A stretch of DNA of 6,558 nucleotides. Origin: Chitinophagaceae bacterium. Lineage in GTDB: Bacteria > Bacteroidota > Bacteroidia > Chitinophagales > Chitinophagaceae. The translations under genes and the position numbers were made by a program. The notes under the pieces are model-generated. The model saw only the letters and a list, made by a program, of their open reading frames with translations. It searched no databases and was not told the DNA's origin. Location of the stretch: NCBI GenBank assembly GCA_947489175.1, contig CANLED010000116.1:1-6558 (forward strand), in the 5' to 3' direction. Shown here in pieces: positions 1-6,558 of the stretch. Position 1 is the first letter of the stretch. Each line of letters opens with the position of its first letter.

Positions 1-1111
1 CTTTGCCATCAGGCTGGGTGCCAACATGGAAATCCGCGCCCTGGAACAGTGGTATACCATGAACAAGGCGCAAAACTTCTCACAGTTTTACAAGGCCATC
101 TCCATGCAGGGATTGTCCATGTTCAACATCATGTATGCTGACAGGAACGATACCATTTTTTACATCAACAATGCCCTGATGCCGTTGCGTGATCCATCAC
201 CTGCATTTGATTGGAAAAAAACATTGCCCGGCAATACCTCAAAGACCCTCTGGACCAAATTTTATGGTATCAGTGAATTGCCTCAATACGTCAATCCTTC
301 CAGCGGATTTTTGTTCAATACCAATCATTCCTCTTTTTATGCCACTGCTCCAGAAAACAATCTTCTTGCCAGTTCTTTTTCACCAACCAGCAATTGGGAA
401 ACCAACCATAACAACCGAAGCAAGCGTTTTCTTGAACTGATGCCTACTGCCGGAAAAATTGATTTTGATCAATTCAAGCGGATCAAGTTTGACCGTCAGT
501 TTCCTGCCGTGTTTGAATTTCCTTACAGTGTTGACAGTTTGTTTCTCATGAAAAGATCCAACTATCCGCAGTACGATACCTTGTTGCGCAATCTGCAGGA
601 ATGGGACAGGCGTGGAGTGCCTGAAAGCAAGGGTGCTGCTGCATTTCTGATGGTCTATGAAAAAGTATCCAAGGCCATGCGCGGTAAGGATTCCAGGGCC
701 CTGACCATGGCAGAATGTGAAAAGTTACTGCAGGACATTCAGGATCAAATGATGAAAACCTATGGCTCTACTGATCTTGCATTGGGCGATATTCAAAAGC
801 TGGTCAGGGGCGATAAGGAGTTTCCCGGACCCGGCTTGCCCGATCTGTTGGCTCCGGAATGGGGTGTGGCCACGGTCAATGGCAAACGCAAAATCACCGG
901 TGGTGATGCATATGTGGCGATGGTCCGTTTTCCCAAGCAGGGACTGCCCATCATTGAAACAGTGAACACCTATGGCGCATCAGCAAAACAGGGCAGTCCG
1001 CATTTTGATGATCAAGTACCCTTGTTTCTGCAGCAAAAAACAAAGTCCATGACACTGGATAAGGCTAAGGTGCTGGCAACTGCAAAAAGGATCTATCATC
1101 CTGGTGAATGA
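1..1111 (+). CDS. Penicillin acylase family protein (Ntn hydrolase), C-terminal part, 5' end outside window
   Basis: The reading frame is open from base 2, so the ATG at 26 is internal. The residues before it (FAIRLGAN) continue straight into the family segment around RALEQWYTMNKAQNF. About 369 residues are visible, roughly the last half of a protein usually 700-800 aa long. Family-typical blocks include the NIMYADRNDTIFYINN stretch (substrate-pocket strands of the beta subunit), an NPSSGFLFNTN block, NNRSKRFLELM, and a C-terminal GGDAYVAMVRF followed by a YGAS and SPHFDDQ block. These match penicillin G acylase and acyl-homoserine-lactone acylase relatives, which hydrolyse amide bonds after self-cleavage and are usually exported. 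The catalytic N-terminal Ser of the beta chain and the signal peptide lie upstream and cannot be checked. The substrate cannot be assigned. The gene converges on the DUF2233 gene with an 11-bp gap and no visible terminator. Confidence 0.88.
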   Translation, partial: FAIRLGANMEIRALEQWYTMNKAQNFSQFYKAISMQGLSMFNIMYADRNDTIFYINNALMPLRDPSPAFDWKKTLPGNTSKTLWTKFYGISELPQYVNPSSGFLFNTNHSSFYATAPENNLLASSFSPTSNWETNHNNRSKRFLELMPTAGKIDFDQFKRIKFDRQFPAVFEFPYSVDSLFLMKRSNYPQYDTLLRNLQEWDRRGVPESKGAAAFLMVYEKVSKAMRGKDSRALTMAECEKLLQDIQDQMMKTYGSTDLALGDIQKLVRGDKEFPGPGLPDLLAPEWGVATVNGKRKITGGDAYVAMVRFPKQGLPIIETVNTYGASAKQGSPHFDDQVPLFLQQKTKSMTLDKAKVLATAKRIYHPGE

Positions 1112-1122
1112 TGCCTATAGGG

Positions 1123-1776
1123 TTATTTTCTTGTTGATTTTTCTGCAACAATCATCGGACCAAATCGGTTGAATTTGTTCCGCGAATTTCCATTGTACCA
1201 AATATCTGGATGATCGCTTTCAAGATAGAGGGCACTCTGGCAACCTTGATTCAGGAAATGTTCGGCGAATTCCCTCATGCTCGCTTCCATGCAGGCGAAA
1301 TAAACCTTTCCGTCTTTTTTGATCCCAACCCCATTGCGAAGGACTTTTGTTCTGTTGGGAAGGGCTGCATTGATCCTTCCGTCAATCAATAGCATAGGCC
1401 CTGATTGTATGGCCCAAATGGCATTTTTGTAGGCCCGTTTTGCCTGCAATGGTTCGATGGATGCGCCAGCGGCATTGATCTGAAAAACACCAGAAGGCTG
1501 GATCTCCAGATTGACTTTGGTGTTCTGTACTGTCTTGATTGGATGAAGCAGTTGCCCGTTTTCGATGTAAAGGCCGATGCTTGAAAAAGCGCCACTGAAT
1601 TTTCCGACGCCGGTAATGAACACGATATTTTTGTTTGATTTCAGCAGGCGTTCAAATGTCATGTAAGGAATTCCTTTGCTGTCTTTCCAATACATTTTTA
1701 TGGAGGATGCATCAAAAATTTGACATTCGGCAAGGAGACATGACACCATGGCGATAATCAACAATCTGCTCTTCAT
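1123..1776 (-). CDS. Phosphodiester glycosidase-like protein (DUF2233/NAGPA domain) with altered signature motifs
   Basis: 217 aa. Residues 1-18 form a hydrophobic signal sequence after MKSR. Cys19 follows LLAE, which is a poor lipobox because Glu precedes the Cys, so lipoprotein status is uncertain. The rest matches the DUF2233 fold: IGLYIENGQ (67-75), PSGVFQI (94-100), QSGPMLLIDG (124-133), RNGVGI (147-152), GCQSALYLE (178-186) and a closing FGPMIVAE (205-212). The family includes the mammalian uncovering enzyme NAGPA and secreted bacterial phosphodiester glycosidases. Two usually conserved spots differ: the NxGMF segment before the GLY strand reads ITGVGKF (54-60), and the YLDG motif reads YLES (183-186). 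The N-terminal part of the domain is also short. An in-frame TAA six codons upstream (1792-1794) rules out an N-terminal extension. It lies 55 bp downstream of ftsH on the same strand and may be co-transcribed. The fold assignment is fairly safe; catalytic activity is doubtful. Confidence 0.8.
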   Translation of the reverse strand: MKSRLLIIAMVSCLLAECQIFDASSIKMYWKDSKGIPYMTFERLLKSNKNIVFITGVGKFSGAFSSIGLYIENGQLLHPIKTVQNTKVNLEIQPSGVFQINAAGASIEPLQAKRAYKNAIWAIQSGPMLLIDGRINAALPNRTKVLRNGVGIKKDGKVYFACMEASMREFAEHFLNQGCQSALYLESDHPDIWYNGNSRNKFNRFGPMIVAEKSTRK

Positions 1777-1831
1777 TTGTTTTGGGTTAGGTTATGCAAA
1801 GTTCTATCATTTTAATAGAAAATCCCAAGGT

Positions 1832-3784
1832 TCAGGATTGTATGATCGGATAGGATAGCATTGGCGTTCTTTTGCCAAGAATTTTCTCCAGATCTTCTTT
1901 GTAGAGGATTTCTGATTTGAGCAATTGTTCTGCCACTGCAATCAACAAGGATTTTTTTTCATTGAGCAGCGATTTGGTTTGTTCATAATTGGTGGAAATC
2001 AACAGCCTGACTTCTTCATCAATGATCTTTCCGGTTTCTTCGCTGAAGGGCTTTACCAGTGCATTTTCTGTTTGGCCAGTTGAGTCATAAAAACTGATGT
2101 TCCCGATCTTGTTGCTGAATCCAAAATAAAGGACCATGCTATAGGCTTGCTTTGTTGCTTTCTCAAGATCATCCAATGCGCCAGAGGAGACTTCACCAAA
2201 AATGAGGTCTTCAGCGGCTCTTCCCGCCAGGGCGGCACAGAGCTGTTCATGGAAAGCAGATGCAGAACGGATGTTTTTTTCTTCCGGCAGGTACCATGCT
2301 GCTCCCAGGGATTTTCCTCTTGGAATAATGGAGACCTTCAACAACGGGTCAATGTGTTTGAGCATCCAGCTGGCCACCGCATGGCCTGCTTCGTGGTAGG
2401 CAATGATCAGTTTTTCTTCGGGCGAAATAATCTTGCTTTTTCTTTCCATGCCCGCCACTACTCTTTCAATGGCTTCAAGAAATTCCGTCTTGCCTATTTT
2501 GTCTTTTTGATTTCTTGCAGTGATCAGGGCCGCTTCATTGCAAATATTGGCGATGTCTGCACCCGAAAAGCCTGGCGTCTGGGTGGCAAGCATGTGGACA
2601 TCCAATTCCTCTGCCATCACCAAAGCGCGAACATGCACCTTGAAGATGTCCTCTCTTTCCTTGAGGTTGGGCAGCTCCAAATAGATATGCCTGTCGAACC
2701 GCCCCGGCCTCAGGAGGGCAGGATCAAGCAAATCTGCCCTGTTGGTGGCCGCCAATACAATTACGCCGCTGTTGGTATCAAATCCATCCATCTCGGTCAA
2801 CAATTGATTGAGGGTGCTTTCCCGTTCATCATTGGACCCACTCATGTATGCGCCTTTGCCACGGGATCTTCCAATGGCATCAATCTCATCAATGAACACA
2901 ATGCAAGGTGTTTTTTCTTTGGCAGTTTTGAAAAGATCCCGCACACGGGAGGCGCCAACACCAACAAACATCTCAACAAAAGCAGAGCCGGAAATGGAAA
3001 AGAAGGGAACCTTGGCTTCGCCTGCCACTGCTTTTGCCAGCAGTGTTTTACCGGTGCCTGGAGGACCAACCAGGATGATGCCCTTGGGAATTTTTGCCCC
3101 CACTTTTGTAAATTTCTGAGGGGCTTTGAGAAATTCCACAATTTCTTTTACTTCCGTTTCAGCTTCTTCCAGCCCGGCCACATCATCAAATGTTGTCAGG
3201 CTGGCCTCGTTCGCCAACAGCTTGGCATTGGATCTTCCAAACTTGAAGATGGAACTGCCTCCGCCACCAAGACCAGACATTCTACCGGACATCATGTTCC
3301 AAAAGAAAAAAAGCAGGGCCAGAGGAATCAACCAGGTGATCAGTTCAGGAAACAACCTGCTTGATTGCGCATAGCGAATTTCTGTTCTTTCATTTACAGG
3401 AATATTTTTTTCCGCTTCCTCCATTTTCTTTTCGAAGGTTTCCACGGAACCAATACTGAACCAATAATGTGGACCAGCTTTTGCATCATCTTCATCTTTT
3501 ATGTTGAGGCTTGTTTTGAAATACGGCTCGTTGATTTTTTCTTTTTTGATGTATACCTCAACTTTTTCCTTGTTGATGATCACCAGTTTTTCGATGGCAT
3601 TTCTGCTGAGCATTTCATTGTGGAAAGTCTGCCAGCTGATTTCTTTTTCCGCTGATTTATCTCCCATCAGGTTGGGAAGCAGAAAAAAACCTACAATGAG
3701 GAGAATGACCAACCAGGGAACCGGAAGCCTGTATTTGGGTGTATTTCTATTTTCTTTTTTGGGTTGTTCCGGTATTTTATCCAT
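1832..3784 (-). CDS. ftsH: ATP-dependent zinc metalloprotease FtsH
   Basis: 650 aa, close to the usual length (E. coli about 644). It is a membrane-anchored hexameric AAA+ protease that extracts and degrades misfolded membrane proteins and some regulatory cytosolic proteins. Order of parts: short cytosolic N-terminus, TM1 (about 24-40), periplasmic FtsH_ext domain (about 45-142), TM2 (about 147-165), Gly-rich linker (171-177), AAA+ module, M41 peptidase. Visible motifs are Walker A GPPGTGKT (240-247), pore loop MFVG (272-275), Walker B VFIDEID (296-302), the second region of homology with arginine fingers R359 and R362 in LLRPGRFDR, and the zinc site HEAGH (464-468). D539 in [11 protein letters not shown] is the likely third zinc ligand. 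All key residues are present, so the enzyme should be active. Start chosen at the ATG before a Lys/Glu-rich leader; there is no Shine-Dalgarno, as is usual in Bacteroidota. The neighbours are not the rsfS and cdsA genes often found beside ftsH in this phylum. Confidence 0.98.
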   Translation of the reverse strand: MDKIPEQPKKENRNTPKYRLPVPWLVILLIVGFFLLPNLMGDKSAEKEISWQTFHNEMLSRNAIEKLVIINKEKVEVYIKKEKINEPYFKTSLNIKDEDDAKAGPHYWFSIGSVETFEKKMEEAEKNIPVNERTEIRYAQSSRLFPELITWLIPLALLFFFWNMMSGRMSGLGGGGSSIFKFGRSNAKLLANEASLTTFDDVAGLEEAETEVKEIVEFLKAPQKFTKVGAKIPKGIILVGPPGTGKTLLAKAVAGEAKVPFFSISGSAFVEMFVGVGASRVRDLFKTAKEKTPCIVFIDEIDAIGRSRGKGAYMSGSNDERESTLNQLLTEMDGFDTNSGVIVLAATNRADLLDPALLRPGRFDRHIYLELPNLKEREDIFKVHVRALVMAEELDVHMLATQTPGFSGADIANICNEAALITARNQKDKIGKTEFLEAIERVVAGMERKSKIISPEEKLIIAYHEAGHAVASWMLKHIDPLLKVSIIPRGKSLGAAWYLPEEKNIRSASAFHEQLCAALAGRAAEDLIFGEVSSGALDDLEKATKQAYSMVLYFGFSNKIGNISFYDSTGQTENALVKPFSEETGKIIDEEVRLLISTNYEQTKSLLNEKKSLLIAVAEQLLKSEILYKEDLEKILGKRTPMLSYPIIQS

Positions 3785-3883
3785 GAATTGTTTCTGTCCG
3801 TAAATCTTGTTTTTCCCAGTTCTCTAAAACATGATGTTCCTCATCGGATGGTCTGATTGATGTGCAACCTTGTCTTCATGCAT

Positions 3884-3917
3884 AAAAAAAACACCCTTGT
3901 TGAAGGGGTGCTTTTTT
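3884..3917 (-). terminator. Intrinsic terminator downstream of the BON gene, symmetric A/T tracts
   Basis: Arms 3892-3898 (CACCCTT) and 3903-3910 (AAGGGGTG) pair with a single bulged G around a GTTG loop. An A8 tract (3884-3891) lies on one side and a T6 tract (3912-3917) on the other, so either strand reads as a hairpin followed by a U-tract. Read on the minus strand it sits 22 bp after the BON stop codon and about 100 bp before the ftsH start, so its likely job is to end BON transcription and insulate ftsH. Confidence 0.75.
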
Positions 3918-3939
3918 GTTGGTTTCTCAGAGGATTATC

Positions 3940-4614
3940 TTATGCGGATTCAAAAAACTCTTCAAACACGACTTCGATTTTATTCTCCACCTCGTTGACG
4001 CCTGGGGTTGCCCAGGCAGTATTTTCTGCTTCCTCTTTTTCATAGTGAGATTTAACACTGCCCCTTAAAACAACTTTTGAGCCGAGCACTTCCGGGCGTA
4101 TGTTGTCTGCTTCATGTCCTGCAGTAGTGATGAAGCTTTGTCTGATTCTTTGCTTGATGTCAATACTGGATGGTTTTTGTTTCACAACAACCATGTTGTT
4201 CACTCCTTTTACGCCAGTCAATTTCATGATGGCATTTTTAGCCGCAAGGCGTTGATAGCCCCATTCTACAGTGCCTTCAATCGTAACAGTTGCATTTTCG
4301 ACTTTAACTTTAAGCTTGTCGTCTGGCACTGAACTGTCCCAACGCAAAGCATTGACACAGGCTTCCGCAATTTCCGTATCAGATTTCCTGTTTACAGGTG
4401 AGATACCTACCTGAATGTCCAACGCAACAGCCTTTACTCCAATGACGTTTTTCGCAATCCTTTCCGCTGTCAATTTTTTGGGGTAGTTGTCAACAATCCC
4501 TGAAAGTGTTACAATGCCGTTGTTTACTGCAACACCAATTTGGGCAGCATTCATTTCCGGCTCCCATTTGAGTTGGTTTTGTACATCCGTTTGAATTTGA
4601 GCATCATTTTTCAT
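3940..4614 (-). CDS. Triple BON-domain protein, no signal peptide
   Basis: 224 aa made of three consecutive BON domains: about 3-70, 77-146 and 151-218. Each ends in the typical strand-glycine-helix-GV-strand pattern: GIVTLSGIV then GVKAV (33-63), ATVTIEGTV then GVKGV (108-138), and KVVLRGSV then GVNEV (180-209). BON domains occur in OsmY, secretins and mechanosensitive channels and are thought to bind phospholipids or other envelope parts. Unlike OsmY (two domains, periplasmic), this protein starts MKNDAQIQTD with no hydrophobic leader, so the sequence predicts a cytosolic location. Such proteins are often annotated as hyperosmotic or general stress proteins; that role here is inference. It has its own terminator downstream and is 123 bp from the upstream DUF2461 gene. 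No Shine-Dalgarno is seen. The domain call is secure, the function is not. Confidence 0.9.
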   Translation of the reverse strand: MKNDAQIQTDVQNQLKWEPEMNAAQIGVAVNNGIVTLSGIVDNYPKKLTAERIAKNVIGVKAVALDIQVGISPVNRKSDTEIAEACVNALRWDSSVPDDKLKVKVENATVTIEGTVEWGYQRLAAKNAIMKLTGVKGVNNMVVVKQKPSSIDIKQRIRQSFITTAGHEADNIRPEVLGSKVVLRGSVKSHYEKEEAENTAWATPGVNEVENKIEVVFEEFFESA

Positions 4615-4676
4615 ACAGGCCTATTTTTATTGGTTTAAAATAAATGGCTGTAAAAATATGCTCATCAATAAACGTG

Positions 4677-4729
4677 AAAGAGAATGGAGGTCATTGCTGC
4701 TGATGAATCGCATCAGTCATTCTCTCTTT
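4677..4729 (-). terminator. Long imperfect hairpin after the DUF2461 gene, possible terminator
   Basis: The outer arms AAAGAGAATG (4677-4686) and CATTCTCTCTTT (4718-4729) pair with a two-base bulge. Inside them a perfect 6-bp stem, CTGATG (4700-4705) and CATCAG (4711-4716), closes a 5-base loop. On the minus strand the structure begins 8 bp after the DUF2461 stop codon and its 3' arm ends in TCTCTTT, a weak U-rich tail. A terminator or 3'-end stabilising structure for DUF2461 is the simplest reading. The weak U-tract and the unpaired stretch between the two stems keep confidence low. Confidence 0.4.
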
Positions 4730-4737
4730 GTTATCAA

Positions 4738-5397
4738 CTAATCAATGGCCTTGTTCAAAAAATCAACCAGGGGCATCATGGTTTCAAAGTGGTCAACTAC
4801 TTTGTTGGCCAGTTCTTTGCTGGTAATTTCTGTATCCTTAACTGCTGTCATCACAATAAAACTTTTCAGTTTCAAGAGTTCTATGGCGGGGTTTTCAGCT
4901 TCATAGCCCTTGGGTGGTCTTGACAGTTTTTCGCTTTCACTCAGTGATCCAAAAATGTCTTTGAATTTTTTCTTGTTGATGAGCTTATTGAATGCTTCAA
5001 CGTTATAATCGATTTCCTGCCTGATCTTGTTCAATTCAGGAGCCATGGGCATCCAGAATCCTCCGCCAATGAAGCTTTCCCCAGGTTCAAGATGAAAATA
5101 ATGGCCAGCGCATTGAATCTTTTTACCACCCTTGCTGAAACTGGCGCCCATATTGGTTTTATAAGGATCTTTGTTTTTGCTGAACCGAACATCGCGGTTG
5201 ATTCGAAATACACATTGTTTGGGTTCAAGGTCTACCAGGCTGGTATCAATTTTTTTCATCCTGCCCAATATCTCCACAACAAAATCCAGGTAATTTTCCT
5301 TTGCTTGCTCATAGGATTTTCTGTTCTGGTCAAACCATTCTTTGCTATTGTTTTTCTTTAGTGCCTTCAGGAATTTTACTGTTTCTGTATTGATCAT
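4738..5397 (-). CDS. DUF2461 domain-containing protein
   Basis: 219 aa, the normal length for this single-domain family (also known as TIGR02453), whose biochemical function I do not know to be established. Recognisable blocks are the N-terminal FLKALKKNNSKEWFDQNR (9-26), the most conserved stretch RINRDVRFSKNKDPYKTN (65-82), and HYFHLEPGESFIGGG (99-113) followed by a WMP and an IRQEI helix (115-129). There is no signal peptide or membrane segment, so it is predicted cytosolic. The conserved Arg/Asp/Lys-rich block suggests a binding or catalytic surface, but no reaction can be assigned. It is divergent from the outer-membrane protein gene and is followed by a hairpin that probably separates it from the BON gene. 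The alternative of an antisense reading is ruled out by the strong family match along the whole length. Confidence 0.93.
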   Translation of the reverse strand: MINTETVKFLKALKKNNSKEWFDQNRKSYEQAKENYLDFVVEILGRMKKIDTSLVDLEPKQCVFRINRDVRFSKNKDPYKTNMGASFSKGGKKIQCAGHYFHLEPGESFIGGGFWMPMAPELNKIRQEIDYNVEAFNKLINKKKFKDIFGSLSESEKLSRPPKGYEAENPAIELLKLKSFIVMTAVKDTEITSKELANKVVDHFETMMPLVDFLNKAID

Positions 5398-5449
5398 TGT
5401 GCTGATTTTGATGGTCTTTCAATGCTATGTAAGATTGAAATGCTTTGCA

Positions 5450-5482
5450 TAAAGTTAAGATACTCTTCATTCAATGCAGCAA
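5450..5482 (-). promoter_or_regulatory. Possible Bacteroidota-type promoter for the DUF2461 gene
   Basis: On the minus strand TAACTTTA (5457-5450) matches the -7 element TAnnTTTG at all fixed positions but the last. A TTG (5482-5480) lies 22 bases upstream, within the spacing described for this phylum. It would give a 5' leader of about 45 bases before the start at 5397. The elements are short and the region is AT-rich, so a chance match is quite possible. Confidence 0.25.
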
Positions 5483-5567
5483 CACATGGGTGCTATCTCA
5501 TATTTGTTCATGACCAGAATCATACAGCTTGCTTTTTCCTGTCATCTCTCATGCATGGCTTCGGATA

Positions 5568-5575
5568 TAATTTTG
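5568..5575 (+). promoter_or_regulatory. Bacteroidota -7 promoter element before the beta-barrel gene
   Basis: TAATTTTG is an exact match to the Bacteroidota -7 consensus TAnnTTTG. No clear TTG is seen at the expected -33 distance. Transcription would begin near 5580-5583, which makes the ATG at 5580 unusable in practice and supports the ATG at 5613 with a leader of roughly 30 bases. Confidence 0.45.
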
Positions 5576-5612
5576 CTACATGGTTGATTGTTCATCATCA
5601 AAAATGTATACA

Positions 5613-6146
5613 ATGAAAAAAATATTACTTGCTATTTGTCTGTTTGTTTGGGTTGGTTCGCTGACAGCACAGGTCCAAAAGAATGATTGGTTGATGGGTG
5701 GAAGTACCAAATTTTCTTCCAACAAGACTGCCGATGTTAAAACAACCATGTTTGAATTCAGCCCTAATGCTGGCTATTTTTTCGTCAATAATTTTGCTGT
5801 TGGACTCAGGGCAGGGATAAGCAGCGTTAAATTAGAAGGTACTGATGCAGTAAGCAGTAGCCTTTTCAGTCCTTTTCTGAGGTATTATTTTCTGCCTGCT
5901 GCTAACAAGGTTAATTTCATGTTGGATGGAAGTTTTGGATTTGGATCAACATCTGCTGTTGGTGAAACAATAAGCCAAAATGGATTTGGATTTGCTGCAG
6001 GTCCTGCCATTTTTCTGAACAAGCATACGGCTTTGGAATTCACATTGGGCTATAATTCCTTCAAATATGAGGCTGACCCTGCCCGGAGCAATACATTTAC
6101 GATTGGTGTTGGCTTCCAGGTTCATCTTTTGGGGAGTAAAAAATAG
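5613..6146 (+). CDS. Small outer-membrane beta-barrel protein
   Basis: 177 aa from the chosen start. The frame opens earlier at 5580, but the ATG at 5613 begins a standard signal peptide, MKK then a hydrophobic core ILLAICLFVWVG then SLTAQ, with likely cleavage near TA/Q. The 11 extra upstream residues would disrupt it, and a promoter element at 5568-5575 also argues for the later start. The mature part alternates polar and aromatic or aliphatic residues with glycine-rich turns: WLMGGSTKFSS, FEFSPNAGYFFVNNFAVGLRAGI, FSPFLRYYFL, FMLDGSFGFGS, ALEFTLGYNSF, FTIGVGFQVHL. This is the pattern of an 8-stranded barrel of the OMP_b-brl type. The PNAGYFFVNNFAVGL segment is typical of Bacteroidota members. 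A specific role (porin, anchor or adhesin) cannot be deduced. The gene stands alone, with its own terminator downstream. Confidence 0.88.
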   Translation: MKKILLAICLFVWVGSLTAQVQKNDWLMGGSTKFSSNKTADVKTTMFEFSPNAGYFFVNNFAVGLRAGISSVKLEGTDAVSSSLFSPFLRYYFLPAANKVNFMLDGSFGFGSTSAVGETISQNGFGFAAGPAIFLNKHTALEFTLGYNSFKYEADPARSNTFTIGVGFQVHLLGSKK

Positions 6147-6182
6147 GGTTTGGTTAACTTGAATAGTTGTTATTGTAGTTGG

Positions 6183-6211
6183 GGCCGCACTTTTGTGCGG
6201 CCTTTGCTTTT
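6183..6211 (+). terminator. Strong intrinsic terminator after the beta-barrel gene
   Basis: A perfect 8-bp GC-rich stem, GGCCGCAC (6183-6190) and GTGCGGCC (6195-6202), closes a TTTT loop and is followed by TTTGCTTTT. It lies 36 bp after the stop codon at 6146 and separates this gene from the DUF1080 gene. Confidence 0.88.
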
Positions 6212-6237
6212 GGATTCCCTGAAATATCATACATTTA
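6209..6237 (+). promoter_or_regulatory. Possible promoter for the DUF1080 gene
   Basis: TTTG (6209-6212) followed after 17 bases by TACATTTA (6230-6237), which fits TAnnTTTG except at the last base. The implied start of transcription near 6243 gives a leader of about 30 bases before the ATG at 6272. The TTTG overlaps the U-tract of the preceding terminator, so the two units would be tightly packed. This is a motif match only. Confidence 0.35.
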
Positions 6238-6271
6238 TTTCTCAGATCTACATTTTATTCAACCCGCTACA

Positions 6272-6558
6272 ATGACCAGATTCAAACTTTTTTTTGCTTT
6301 CTTTTTCATCCTCATCAATGTCTCATTGAATGCCCAGTCTTCAGCTGAAGAACAATGGGAGTCCATGTTCAATGGAAAGGACCTCAGCAAATGGAAACCC
6401 AAAATCAGGAACCATGCCGCGGGCGACAATTTTGGAAATACCTTCAGGGTTGAAGATGGTAAACTGGTTGTTCGCTACGATGCCTACGACAAGTTCAGTG
6501 AAAAATTCGGGCACCTTTTTTACTATAAACCCTTCAGTTATTATCGCATTCGCCTTGA
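6272..6558 (+). CDS. Secreted DUF1080 protein (3-keto-disaccharide hydrolase family), 3' end outside window
   Basis: The first 95 codons are visible and the frame runs off the right edge. The protein begins with a signal peptide, MTRFK then a hydrophobic FFAFFFILINVSL, with likely cleavage near NAQ at residues 20-22. This is followed by the DUF1080 N-terminus: EEQWESMFNGKDLSKWKPK, then the GDNFGNTFRVEDGKLVVRYD block, then FGHLFYYKPFSYYRIRL. The domain has a concanavalin-A-like jelly-roll fold, and some members hydrolyse 3-keto-glycosides made by sugar 3-dehydrogenases. That substrate for this copy is inferred from the family only. Many Bacteroidota proteins of this type are exported, and several are lipoproteins; here no lipobox Cys is seen near the leader. 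It has its own possible promoter and lies after a strong terminator, so it is probably the first gene of a new unit. Confidence 0.9.
   Translation, partial: MTRFKLFFAFFFILINVSLNAQSSAEEQWESMFNGKDLSKWKPKIRNHAAGDNFGNTFRVEDGKLVVRYDAYDKFSEKFGHLFYYKPFSYYRIRL

Noticed and set aside
1..1111. Acylase as part of a quorum-quenching or antibiotic-related cluster
   Set aside because: No signalling, resistance or biosynthesis genes are adjacent, and the catalytic N-terminal half is outside the window, so the substrate cannot be argued.
1802..1820. Inverted repeat TTCTAT/ATAGAA between ftsH and the DUF2233 gene
   Set aside because: The stem is only 6 bp, nearly all A/T, and has no U-tract on the minus strand, so it is not a credible terminator. 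Chance is likely in AT-rich DNA.
2147..3364. Long open frame of 405 codons on the plus strand
   Set aside because: It lies wholly antisense to ftsH, whose motifs are complete. The translated product has no recognisable domain and is rich in Phe, Cys and His, as expected from a shadow frame.
4651..4658. TATTTTTA on the minus strand as a -7 element for the BON gene
   Set aside because: One fixed position differs from TAnnTTTG and no TTG is present at a suitable distance upstream. The surrounding sequence is too AT-rich for the match to mean much.
5398..5579. Search for a small gene or RNA in the divergent intergenic region
   Set aside because: Apart from the two promoter-like motifs I see only short chance repeats (TTCAATGC twice, ATGC/GCAT). 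The 64-codon frame starting at 5422 has no recognisable features and runs through the beta-barrel promoter.
5580..5612. N-terminal extension of the beta-barrel protein (MVDCSSSKMYT)
   Set aside because: It precedes a complete signal peptide and overlaps the predicted transcription start, so it is probably untranslated.

Overview
The window looks like an ordinary chromosomal stretch from a member of the Bacteroidota, plausibly a Chitinophagaceae-like or related environmental lineage. This rests on the protein families present (Bacteroidota-style FtsH, DUF2233, DUF2461, a small outer-membrane beta-barrel, a DUF1080 3-keto-disaccharide hydrolase), on the lack of Shine-Dalgarno sequences before the starts, and on a perfect match to the Bacteroidota -7 promoter element (TAnnTTTG) before one gene. 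The family-level placement is inference.

Layout from left to right. The 3' half of a penicillin-acylase-family Ntn hydrolase (+) enters from the left edge and stops at 1111. Eleven bases later it meets the convergent end of a DUF2233 (NAGPA-type phosphodiester glycosidase-like) gene (-). Upstream of that gene on the same strand are ftsH (membrane AAA+ zinc protease), a three-BON-domain protein and a DUF2461 protein. A hairpin with A and T tracts (3884-3917) separates the BON gene from ftsH, and a larger imperfect hairpin (4677-4729) separates DUF2461 from the BON gene. The minus-strand block is therefore probably several transcription units, with ftsH and DUF2233 (55 bp apart) the best candidates for co-transcription. 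A 215-bp divergent intergenic region then leads to an outer-membrane beta-barrel gene (+), a strong intrinsic terminator (6183-6211), and the start of a secreted DUF1080 glycoside hydrolase cut by the right edge.

Functionally the genes are mixed: envelope and periplasmic hydrolases (acylase, DUF2233, DUF1080), membrane protein quality control (FtsH), a putative stress or envelope-associated BON protein and an uncharacterised DUF2461 protein. Nothing ties them into one pathway, and I see no mobile element, CRISPR array, RNA gene or defence system. The points most worth following are that the DUF2233 protein has lost the usual family signature residues, that ftsH lies outside the neighbourhood usual for this phylum, and that the BON protein has three domains but no export signal. 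I did not find a convincing undescribed system.
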